Part shown: piece after piece, positions 1 to 4,894 of the stretch
Position numbering within the stretch: the first letter of the stretch is position 1
How the letters are laid out: each line of letters begins with the position of its first letter
From: CAZTWC01 sp964617105 [NCBI: uncultured Myxococcia bacterium]
GTDB taxonomy: Bacteria; CAZTWC01
Length of the DNA: 7,589 bases
Assembly: GCA_964617105.1 (NCBI GenBank)
Contig: CAZTWC010000141.1
Span: forward strand, 1,735-9,323
Direction: 5' to 3'
Program-made: the position numbers and the translations under genes
The notes under the pieces: generated by a model
What the model saw: the letters and a program-made list of their open reading frames with translations, nothing else
Database searches by the model: none
What the model was told of the DNA's origin: nothing

Positions 1-1029
1 AAAGTAAGAGAGGTGATGAGTGATGCTACAAGTAGTTACTGGTCCAAAAAAGAGTACTATGAAACGCAATACAAAGTAATAGCCAGCCGCACAGTAATTA
101 AAAACGCGGTTGAAAAACTACATTTGGGCCAGGACCTCAAGTTTCTTGGCCTGGATAAAATCGAAGACCCTAAAATACGTAAGGAAAAAATCAAAAAAGT
201 TAACCCCATTGCAATTCTAGCCGGCCTCTTAACCGTGGAACCGATAAAAAAAAGTAGGCTGGTTCAAATAATAATCGACTATCACAATCCAGCCAAGGCT
301 ACTCTACTGGCCAATACTATTGCTGAATCATATATTGATTACAACCTGAAAAGAAAAACCGGATCTTCCAAAGATGCGGTGGCCTGGCTATCATTACAAC
401 TAGAAGATCTAAAGGCTAAACTGGAGCAGTCGGAACTGGATCTTTTTCTATTTAAAAAGAATAACAATCTGCTGGCAGTATCTCTTTCCAGTAACCAGAG
501 TATTATTAGTAAAAAATTGATGCAATTGAACCAACAATTGAACGATATTGTCAATAAGAGGATACTTTTAACCGCCAGACGTAATCAATATAAACAATTT
601 TTAAATGGCAAAATTCAAGCCGATGAAATATTTGACACTAACAATCAACTTTCCAACAATACTTTAATAAATAAACTCAAGGGTGATTACATCTCTAAAT
701 ATAATAAATACGTGGAAAATTCTGTAAAGTATATAGAGAGCCACCCTCTTATGAAGACTCTTAAAAAAAACATGCAGATCATTAAAGACAATCTACATAC
801 TGAGAACAAAAAATATTATCAGGCCAAAGAGGCGGAATACAATGTTGTTCTCGAAACTGAAAAAGAGTTAAATAAATTAATTGCTATAACCAAGAAAAAA
901 GCGATGGAGATCAACAAAAAAGAGATCGAGTATAATAAACTTATCCGGATTAAAACCACCAACAATAAACTCTATAGTATGGTCTTAAATCGCTTAAAAG
1001 AAACCGATCTTACCGGCATGTTAAGATAA
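1..1029 (+). CDS. Periplasmic (Wzz/GNVR) fragment of BY-kinase co-polymerase, both ends incomplete
   Basis: The frame is open from base 1 (codons K-V-R-E before the GTG at 13), and similarity to the family continues to the very edge, so the true start lies upstream. Family landmarks include YYETQYKVIASRTVIKNAV (the usual YY.TQY.ii.SR.v segment). They also include GLLTVEPIKKSRLVQI followed by NPAKATLLANTIAESYIDYN, matching the conserved 'gllsVeP...SrLv.I...dP..A...aN...eaYi' block. Then come about 190 residues rich in K, E, N and L, predicted by eye as coiled coil. The fragment ends in LYSMVLNRLKETDLTGMLR, the GNVR-type end that normally leads into a proline-rich stretch and the second membrane helix. 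The TAA follows immediately, so both the membrane anchor and the kinase are lost. If the first helix upstream is intact, a Wzz-like protein with a single anchor could still be made. Confidence 0.8.
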   Translation, partial: KVREVMSDATSSYWSKKEYYETQYKVIASRTVIKNAVEKLHLGQDLKFLGLDKIEDPKIRKEKIKKVNPIAILAGLLTVEPIKKSRLVQIIIDYHNPAKATLLANTIAESYIDYNLKRKTGSSKDAVAWLSLQLEDLKAKLEQSELDLFLFKKNNNLLAVSLSSNQSIISKKLMQLNQQLNDIVNKRILLTARRNQYKQFLNGKIQADEIFDTNNQLSNNTLINKLKGDYISKYNKYVENSVKYIESHPLMKTLKKNMQIIKDNLHTENKKYYQAKEAEYNVVLETEKELNKLIAITKKKAMEINKKEIEYNKLIRIKTTNNKLYSMVLNRLKETDLTGMLR

Positions 1030-1032
1030 TTC
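1020..1032 (+). other. Deletion/frameshift junction inside the BY-kinase gene
   Basis: Frame 1 reads ...LTGMLR and stops at 1027-1029. Frame 3, open only from 978, reads ...KIILLFGFILSIGIGVGLAF from 1023, which is the second membrane helix. In BY-kinases these two blocks are separated by about 20-25 residues, which are missing here. The exact breakpoint cannot be fixed because short AT-rich words such as aaga/agata could fit either side. The junction explains why the gene appears as two pieces. Confidence 0.7.
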
Positions 1033-1193
1033 TTCTCTTTGGTTTTATATTATCTATCGGCATTGGAGTAGGATTAGCATTTGTAATTGAGTTTTTAGAC
1101 AACACCATCAAAACCCAGGAGGATATTGAAACCGGAGTAAAAATTCCCTTTTTAGGGATTATTCCTTCTATCTCTCCTGATGCGGGCAAAGGG

Positions 1194-1259
1194 GGATACT
1201 ACTCTTATGGAGACAGGCATAAATCTTCCCACTATGGTGGTAATTACGGCTATTCTGAT
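1194..1259 (+). other. Tyrosine/glycine-rich linker before the kinase domain (coding)
   Basis: In the kinase frame, the segment between the second membrane helix and the P-loop domain reads GGYYSYGDRHKSSHYGGNYG and then YS. It carries six tyrosines in 22 residues and is followed by a basic, serine-rich stretch (SRRRNKSKASSKKDS). BY-kinases have a linker here, but the well-known tyrosine cluster is at the C-terminus. The composition resembles that tail. Whether these tyrosines are phosphorylated is unknown. Confidence 0.6.
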
Positions 1260-1433
1260 AGCCGCCGGCGGAATAAATCAAAAGCGTCGAGTAAAAAGGA
1301 CTCTGCTAACCCCAACCTAAAAGAGGCAAAAGAGTTAAGCCTGGAGGAGAAAAAGCCATTCAACCGCGATCTATATATCCATCTTCATCCCAAATCAACT
1401 ATTGCCGAGTGCTGCCGCTCGATCAGAACCAAT

Positions 1434-2093
1434 TTGCTGCTGATGTCCACTGACAAGCATTTGTCCAGGATCCTGGTGACCAGCGCCAGCCCGCAGGAAG
1501 GTAAAACCACCACCGCGGTGAACATGGCGATCACCATGGCTCAAAGTGGTAGCAAGGTTATCCTGATCGATACCGATATGAGACGTCCCAGGATTCACAA
1601 GGCCTTTTCCATGTCCAACGAATTTGGCATCACCTCATTGATGCTGGATGAAGTTGGGATGGATGTGGCGATAAAATCCACTGATGTGCCTAATTTGAGT
1701 GTGCTGCCCTGCGGCCCCATTCCACCCAATCCGGCCGAGTTGATCCACTCTCAAAAATTCAAGGAAGTTATCGATAAAATCAGCCAACATTATGACCGGA
1801 TTGTTTTTGATTCTCCGCCGGTTATCGCTGTCACCGATTCGCTGATTCTCGGTAACCTGGTCGATGGGGTGGTAATGGTGATCAAGAGTGCTCAAACAAC
1901 CCGTGAGGTGGTTCTGCGAGCCAAAAATCAACTTACTGGGGTCAATGTCAATATCTTTGGCGCTATCCTCAACGACCTTGATCTGGGCAGTAAGAAATAC
2001 GGCTACTATTACTACTATTACTATCGCCGCTATGGTTACTATTACGGCGAGAAAGATGAACAATCTGAAGTCAACCCTGTAAGTGCGGCCTGA
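1434..2093 (+). CDS. BY-kinase cytoplasmic ATPase domain fragment with tyrosine-cluster tail
   Basis: This is the kinase half of the broken gene. The start given is the first possible one (TTG at 1434; an ATG follows at 1443), but homology in this frame extends back to about 1023, so it is not the natural start. In its 219 residues, SASPQEGKTTT (about 17-27) is the Walker A loop. VILIDTDMRRP (42-52) is Walker A', and IVFDSPP (123-129) is Walker B. LPCGPIPPNPAELI (91-104) is a conserved loop of the family. The tail at about 189-204 holds 12 tyrosines in 16 residues, the usual autophosphorylation cluster. Starting at 1434 would remove the membrane helix and part of the N-terminal kinase helix (SIRTNL), which in relatives takes part in oligomer contacts. 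A free, regulated kinase is therefore unlikely. A natural split pair as in Firmicutes (CapA/CapB) is disfavoured because the second helix sits in this frame without a start codon. Confidence 0.75.
   Translation: MLLMSTDKHLSRILVTSASPQEGKTTTAVNMAITMAQSGSKVILIDTDMRRPRIHKAFSMSNEFGITSLMLDEVGMDVAIKSTDVPNLSVLPCGPIPPNPAELIHSQKFKEVIDKISQHYDRIVFDSPPVIAVTDSLILGNLVDGVVMVIKSAQTTREVVLRAKNQLTGVNVNIFGAILNDLDLGSKKYGYYYYYYYRRYGYYYGEKDEQSEVNPVSAA
1998..2045 (+). other. C-terminal tyrosine cluster codons of the BY-kinase
   Basis: Sixteen codons encode Y-G-(Y)7-R-R-Y-G-Y-Y-Y, twelve of them tyrosine, using both TAC and TAT. In this family such a tail is transphosphorylated within an octameric ring, and its phosphorylation state gates polymer assembly. 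Seven uninterrupted tyrosines is a long run. The mixed codons argue against simple triplet slippage as its only origin. Confidence 0.85.
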
Positions 2094-2188
2094 TGCCCCT
2101 ACCGACCGGATATAACCTCCATAAGAGCAAAGTGGCCTGGCATGAATATCTGGGTATTTTATGGGGGGTGTTGACCGGGGCGATATGA
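2093..2188 (+). pseudogene. Remnant: first 31 codons of a coupled gene, probably a membrane protein
   Basis: An ATG overlaps the kinase stop codon (TGATG, one shared base), which is a typical translational-coupling arrangement. The frame reads MPLPTGYNLHKSKVAWHEYL and then GILWGVLTGAI before TGA at 2186-2188. This looks like a polar N-terminus leading into the first membrane helix of a longer protein. A gene following a BY-kinase in such operons is often an O-antigen ligase/polymerase-like protein or a transferase, but the family cannot be named from 31 residues. It ends within the putative helix, as expected if the rest of the gene had been deleted. A genuine 31-residue membrane peptide is the alternative. 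Confidence 0.45.
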
Positions 2189-2237
2189 TTTAGAGCAGAT
2201 TAAACTGCATAAAGATCCCCTTCGGCAATATTTTTGA
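2175..2237 (+). pseudogene. Possible C-terminal tail of a lost gene
   Basis: In a different frame from the 31-codon remnant, the stretch open from 2175 reads RYDLEQIKLHKDPLRQYF from 2181 and then TGA. It looks like an ordinary soluble protein C-terminus (amphipathic, charged, ending just before an AT-rich spacer), and it has no start codon. The simplest reading is that a deletion at about 2180-2190 joined the head of one gene to the tail of another. The evidence is only protein-like composition over 18 residues, so this is tentative. The following bases, 2238-2282, are AT-rich and contain no convincing terminator hairpin. Confidence 0.3.
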
Positions 2238-2282
2238 AAAAAAATTAAGTTTTTATCGAGAATAAAAAGAGAGTTGGGCGAA

Positions 2283-2918
2283 TTAAGGGCTCGGCGATAA
2301 CAATTCTGATAAATCATCGATTATTTTGAGCTTTTTATCTTCAACGAATGCTCTCCAATTATCAAACTGAGTATATCCATACATAAAAATAAAATCGAAT
2401 CCAAAAGTCACACTTACCTGATAGTCAACCTTGCTATCGCCTATGAACAAGGTCTTGCCCTCCAGATTCATTTGGGTGACATTCTCCTCTTTGGTTTTTG
2501 GCCCGCCAAAAATTGTCTGGAAATAACAGCTTAATCCCTTTTCTTCCAATATAGATTCAATTTCAGATTTTTGCCCCCCCGATAAGATGATAGGATGAAA
2601 GCCTTTTACCCTTAGTTTTGCTAAAAATCTTTCAGTTTTATTGGTTAGTTGAAGGGTGGCGATATCCTGTTTTAGAATCTTGCTATATTTCTCCATCACA
2701 AAATCATAATCTTTGCCGGAAAAATATTTGGCAATTTTGGGCTCTCGGGGAATCCCGTTATTGGTAGTAAAATATTCAACAAACTCAGACAAAGCCTGAT
2801 CTTGGATCAGCCGGCCGGCTGCTTTGGTTATAGCTTTCTCCTTATAGTGATTGCTGTCCGCTATAACCCCATCGAAGTCCAGTATTATATTCTTATATGC
2901 TTTAAAATTTATATCCAT
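2283..2918 (-). CDS. HAD-superfamily phosphatase (phosphoglycolate-phosphatase-like fold)
   Basis: This 211-residue protein has all four HAD motifs. Motif I is ILDFDGVIADS (nucleophile D14, acid/base D16). Motif II is ILSGG (S113). The motif III lysine lies in GGPKTKEEN (K141 or K143). Motif IV is FIGDSKVD (D161, D165). The helical cap lies between motifs I and II at about residues 20-95, the HAD subfamily I layout. It should therefore be a cytoplasmic, magnesium-dependent phosphatase of a small phosphorylated metabolite. The cap segment EFVEYFTTNNGIPREPKIAKYF recalls HAD proteins found in surface-polysaccharide and acidic-sugar clusters, which would fit a sugar-phosphate substrate here; that is inference from memory. 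It is convergent with the kinase region and divergent from uppP. The start ATG has only a weak AGG about 10 bases upstream, but motif I at residue 12 fits this start. The substrate is not identifiable from sequence. Confidence 0.85.
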   Translation of the reverse strand: MDINFKAYKNIILDFDGVIADSNHYKEKAITKAAGRLIQDQALSEFVEYFTTNNGIPREPKIAKYFSGKDYDFVMEKYSKILKQDIATLQLTNKTERFLAKLRVKGFHPIILSGGQKSEIESILEEKGLSCYFQTIFGGPKTKEENVTQMNLEGKTLFIGDSKVDYQVSVTFGFDFIFMYGYTQFDNWRAFVEDKKLKIIDDLSELLSPSP

Positions 2919-2982
2919 ATCTTACCAACCTGATATCTATCCCTGAAATCAGCAAATGGTTAGAGAAAAAAGCGATAGAAAC

Positions 2983-3002
2983 ACCGCTTTTCGCTGCCGA
3001 AT
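2983..3002 (+). repeat. Imperfect direct repeat, copy 1
   Basis: ACCGCTTTTCGCTGCCGAAT matches 3107-3126 at 18 of 20 positions. A nearby cagaggta octamer is also duplicated (3004-3011 and 3091-3098), but it follows the repeat here and precedes it in copy 2. Bases 2968-2974 and 2985-2991 (aaaagcg / cgctttt) could form a small hairpin overlapping this copy. Confidence 0.6.
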
Positions 3003-3106
3003 ACAGAGGTAATTGATGATTGATAATTATAGCATAATTAACAATGAACTGGCAAAAAAAACAGAAAAATGGTTTTGTCGGGCTCCGGTTCAGAGGTAGA
3101 AAGTAA

Positions 3107-3126
3107 ACCGCTTTTTGCTGCCAAAT
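3107..3126 (+). repeat. Imperfect direct repeat, copy 2
   Basis: ACCGCTTTTTGCTGCCAAAT is the second copy, 124 bases downstream of the first and also inside the inverted-repeat-bounded element. The similarity extends leftward loosely through ggtagaaagta, compared with gatagaaac in copy 1. It lies just inside the right terminal inverted repeat. Its function is unknown. Confidence 0.6.
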
Positions 3127-3155
3127 CCCAAACAACTGCTGATTTCAGGATTTAA

Positions 3156-3184
3156 TTGACTTCCATTCCGGTTAACCCCATAAT
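3156..3184 (+). promoter_or_regulatory. Sigma70-like promoter for the uppP gene run
   Basis: TTGACT at 3156-3161 and CATAAT at 3179-3184 each match the -35 and -10 consensus at five of six positions and are separated by exactly 17 bases. It lies just outside the right end of the inverted-repeat element. Transcription would be expected to begin about 3191, which is the first base of the uppP ATG. This implies a leaderless message, consistent with the lack of a Shine-Dalgarno site before that ATG. This is prediction only. Confidence 0.5.
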
Positions 3185-3190
3185 ATTGGC

Positions 3191-4066
3191 ATGAATTTTT
3201 TTCATAGTCTATTTTTAGCCATCATCCAGGGAGTGACTGAATTTCTGCCGGTTTCATCATCCGGGCATTTGGTTATGTTCCAGCATCTGCTCGATTTTCA
3301 GGGACCTCACCAACTTTTCGATGTTATTCTCCATTTTGGCACTCTGCTCTCTATTCTAATCTATTATCGTATTGACCTTAAACTCTTCTGTGGCGATTGC
3401 TGCCAATATCTGTTTAAATTCAGACCCTTCCTTAGCACAACCCGATTTTCCCCCAAAAATAACCGACGCATGAAAGAAAACTTTCGCCTGATGCTGCAAT
3501 TGGGGTTGGCCACTTTTTGCACCTTTGGGGTGTTTTTATTTGGCAAACCGCTATTTGAAGCCCATTTTTCATCCCTAAAAGCGGTGGGATTTTTCTTTCT
3601 TATCACCGGCTGCCTGCTATTTTCCACTTTTTTTGCCTGGCGGCCTGAGATTAAAAAAAAATCTAAGCCTATAGGGTTTTTCTTGGCCGCTATAATCGGT
3701 CTTATTCAGGGCCTGGCCATCTTTCCGGGGATATCCCGTTCCGGCGTCACTATCTCCTTCGCTATACTTCTGGGTATCTCTCCTGAAAAAGGGGCAAAGT
3801 TCTCCTTTTTTCTGGCCATTCCAGCTATTTTAGGCGCTGTTGGCTATCAACTATTGAAAATTAACCGCGGACAGGTTAATCTGGAGAACAGTATAGATGG
3901 GCAAATACTGCTGATATGGCTGCTGTCAACCGCAGTGGCCGCTCTGGTGGGATTTTTGGCGCTTAAATACTTAATCGGTTTTCTTAAGGATGGCAAATTT
4001 TATCTTTTTTCCCTCTATATGTTTGGTATAGGCCATTTAACCCTGCTATGGGCGTTGTTTGGTTAG
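3191..4066 (+). CDS. uppP: Undecaprenyl-diphosphate phosphatase (UppP/BacA family)
   Basis: This integral inner-membrane phosphatase converts undecaprenyl diphosphate to the monophosphate. It recycles the lipid carrier for peptidoglycan, O-antigen and other polysaccharides, and its overproduction gives bacitracin resistance in known cases. The 291 residues match the usual family length. Both signature blocks are present. IIQGVTEFLPVSSSGHL (11-27) holds the (E/Q)xxxE motif as Q13/E17, with H26 after it. LIQGLAIFPGISRSGVT (171-187) holds PGxSRS with R183. The two blocks mirror each other, reflecting the internal repeat of the family. Multiple hydrophobic helices surround a polar loop at about 60-98 with a CGDCC cluster. 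ATG 3191 fits the normal distance of the first motif from the N-terminus. It heads the plus-strand run, and the next gene begins 22 bases after its stop. It has no clear Shine-Dalgarno site, see the promoter entry. Confidence 0.95.
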   Translation: MNFFHSLFLAIIQGVTEFLPVSSSGHLVMFQHLLDFQGPHQLFDVILHFGTLLSILIYYRIDLKLFCGDCCQYLFKFRPFLSTTRFSPKNNRRMKENFRLMLQLGLATFCTFGVFLFGKPLFEAHFSSLKAVGFFFLITGCLLFSTFFAWRPEIKKKSKPIGFFLAAIIGLIQGLAIFPGISRSGVTISFAILLGISPEKGAKFSFFLAIPAILGAVGYQLLKINRGQVNLENSIDGQILLIWLLSTAVAALVGFLALKYLIGFLKDGKFYLFSLYMFGIGHLTLLWALFG

Positions 4067-4075
4067 TTATAAAGC

Positions 4076-4081
4076 AAAGGG
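4076..4081 (+). promoter_or_regulatory. Ribosome binding site that sets the Nudix gene start
   Basis: AAAGGG lies seven bases before the ATG at 4089. An in-frame TTG at 4059 would give ten extra residues and overlap uppP, but it has no such site, so 4089 is preferred. Confidence 0.6.
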
Positions 4082-4088
4082 TTATTCC

Positions 4089-4826
4089 ATGACATTAACC
4101 TCCAAAGATGTGCAATACCTTATCCAACAAGGTGAAAACAATAGCCACAAACTCTCATTATTAAAAAAATACCTGGCCGGAAACAAGAGTGGAGATCAGA
4201 GTGAAATTCAGACCAGCCCGGTTAGCCAGGACAACCTGAGTCAGCCAGATAAAGAGTTGACCAGGGCAGCAGTGCTGATCCCTATTTTCAGCCCGAATAA
4301 ACCAATGATAAGCCAAAACGATTCTCAAAATTCAATATCCGAATGCCCATCTTCCCCGGAGATGGAGAAAGATTACCACCTGATTTTCACTTTGCGCAGC
4401 AATACCGTGCGGGATCACAAGGGACAAATCTCCTTTCCCGGCGGGATTATCGAAAAAGAGGATAACTCCAAAATTGAAACCGCGCTCAGAGAAACCGAGG
4501 AAGAGTTGGGGATTTCAGAAGATAATATAATGGTTCTGGGCAAAATGGAGGATCTGATCACCGTAACTGGATACCGGATTACCCCGGTGGTTGGAGAAGT
4601 GATGTTCCCCTTTGAAATGACGGTGAACCGGGCGGAGATCGACCAGGTGATCCAGGTTCCCCTTAACCATCTTTTGGACAAAAAAAATGTTGGGGAGATG
4701 ATGATCGAGTATGAAGGCAAGCCATACAATCTGGTCACCTTTCAATATAAAAAACATATTATCTGGGGAGCTACTGCCCGGATGCTAAAACGATTTTTAC
4801 GTATCTGGCGGAAACTGCCAGAATGA
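4089..4826 (+). CDS. Nudix hydrolase of the CoA pyrophosphatase (NudL/YeaB) type
   Basis: This is a soluble hydrolase of 245 residues, predicted to cleave a nucleoside-diphosphate linkage, in this subfamily usually CoA to phosphopantetheine and 3',5'-ADP. The subfamily (UPF0035) signature is clear: IFTLRSNTVRDHKGQISFPG at about 99-118, running into a Nudix box G-x5-D-x8-RETEEELGI at about 119-142. The box uses D in place of the first E and one extra spacer residue, as I recall for E. coli NudL. IWGATARML at about 225-233 is the usual C-terminal motif. Unusual points are a long N-terminal helical/polar region (about 1-58) and a low-complexity insert rich in S, N, Q and P (about 68-94) between the first strand AAVLIPIF and the signature. 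It lies between uppP and a GDP-mannose pathway gene. A role on nucleotide sugars is possible from context, but the motif argues for CoA or related dinucleotides. Confidence 0.85.
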   Translation: MTLTSKDVQYLIQQGENNSHKLSLLKKYLAGNKSGDQSEIQTSPVSQDNLSQPDKELTRAAVLIPIFSPNKPMISQNDSQNSISECPSSPEMEKDYHLIFTLRSNTVRDHKGQISFPGGIIEKEDNSKIETALRETEEELGISEDNIMVLGKMEDLITVTGYRITPVVGEVMFPFEMTVNRAEIDQVIQVPLNHLLDKKNVGEMMIEYEGKPYNLVTFQYKKHIIWGATARMLKRFLRIWRKLPE

Positions 4827-4882
4827 GGAGATCAGAAGCAATAGACCGGGAAGTATAAAAATTTGGTAAAAATTTGCAATAC

Positions 4883-4887
4883 GAGGA
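4883..4887 (+). promoter_or_regulatory. Ribosome binding site that sets the mannose-1-P guanylyltransferase start
   Basis: GAGGA lies seven bases before the ATG at 4895. A TTG seven codons upstream at 4874 is in frame but lacks a comparable site. The 68-base spacer 4827-4894 has no other recognisable signal apart from a short repeated word (aaaaattt) at about 4857-4875. Confidence 0.55.
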
Positions 4888-4894
4888 TGAGATC

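Larger units (their letters stand above)
1..2093 (+). pseudogene. Broken Wzz/BY-kinase exopolysaccharide co-polymerase (5' partial)
   Basis: Taken as one unit, this stretch is a polysaccharide co-polymerase fused to a cytoplasmic tyrosine autokinase (Wzc/EpsB/GumC-like). Such proteins sit in the inner membrane and control chain length and export of exopolysaccharide or capsule. The order seen is: Wzz-type periplasmic region, long coiled coil, GNVR-like segment, second membrane helix (about 1029-1094) followed by the family signature EFLDNTIKTQEDIE, a tyrosine-rich linker, an ATPase domain and a tyrosine-cluster tail. The first membrane helix lies upstream of the window. The frame changes from frame 1 to frame 3 at about 1020-1030. 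The segment that normally joins GNVR to the second helix (roughly TNNIRIVDPA..P..P..P in relatives, from memory) is absent. No start codon occurs in the downstream frame before 1434. The full-length product is therefore not expected unless this is an assembly error. Confidence 0.75.
2942..3149. repeat. 208-base intergenic element bounded by a 13-base perfect inverted repeat
   Basis: CCTGAAATCAGCA at 2942-2954 is matched exactly in reverse complement by TGCTGATTTCAGG at 3137-3149. Allowing mismatches, pairing extends inward to about 20 bases (16 of 20 matching). The enclosed sequence is AT-rich and non-coding. It fills most of the gap between the divergent HAD and uppP genes. The ends resemble terminal inverted repeats of a small non-autonomous element (MITE-like). 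No target-site duplication is visible, and a second copy cannot be checked in this window. A chance inverted repeat, or a pair of regulatory binding sites, is the alternative. Confidence 0.45.

Noticed and set aside
1005-1032. Programmed ribosomal frameshift joining the two kinase halves
   Set aside because: There is no slippery heptamer or evident stimulatory hairpin, and a shift would not restore the missing 20-25 residues.
1635-2063. Long minus-strand frame with a very hydrophobic start, resembling a membrane protein
   Set aside because: It is the antisense of the tyrosine codon run (TAT/TAC read backwards gives I and V) and of clear kinase motifs on the plus strand.
2094-2282. Intrinsic terminator between the convergent kinase and HAD genes
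   Set aside because: A-rich and T-rich runs are present near 2235-2255, but I found no GC-rich stem directly before a T tract on either strand.
2968-2991. Small hairpin (aaaagcg / cgctttt) as a terminator or attenuator
   Set aside because: The stem is only seven bases with a ten-base loop and no following T run. It overlaps a direct repeat and is more simply part of the repeat structure.
2902-3135. Minus-strand 77-codon frame across the HAD-uppP gap
   Set aside because: It overlaps the HAD start, runs through the direct and inverted repeats, has no recognisable domain and has protein-unlike composition. Treated as non-coding.
4823-4858. 11-codon ORF overlapping the Nudix stop (ATGA)
   Set aside because: It is very short, carries no recognisable sequence and is easily produced by chance. 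There is no sign of a leader peptide or attenuator after it.
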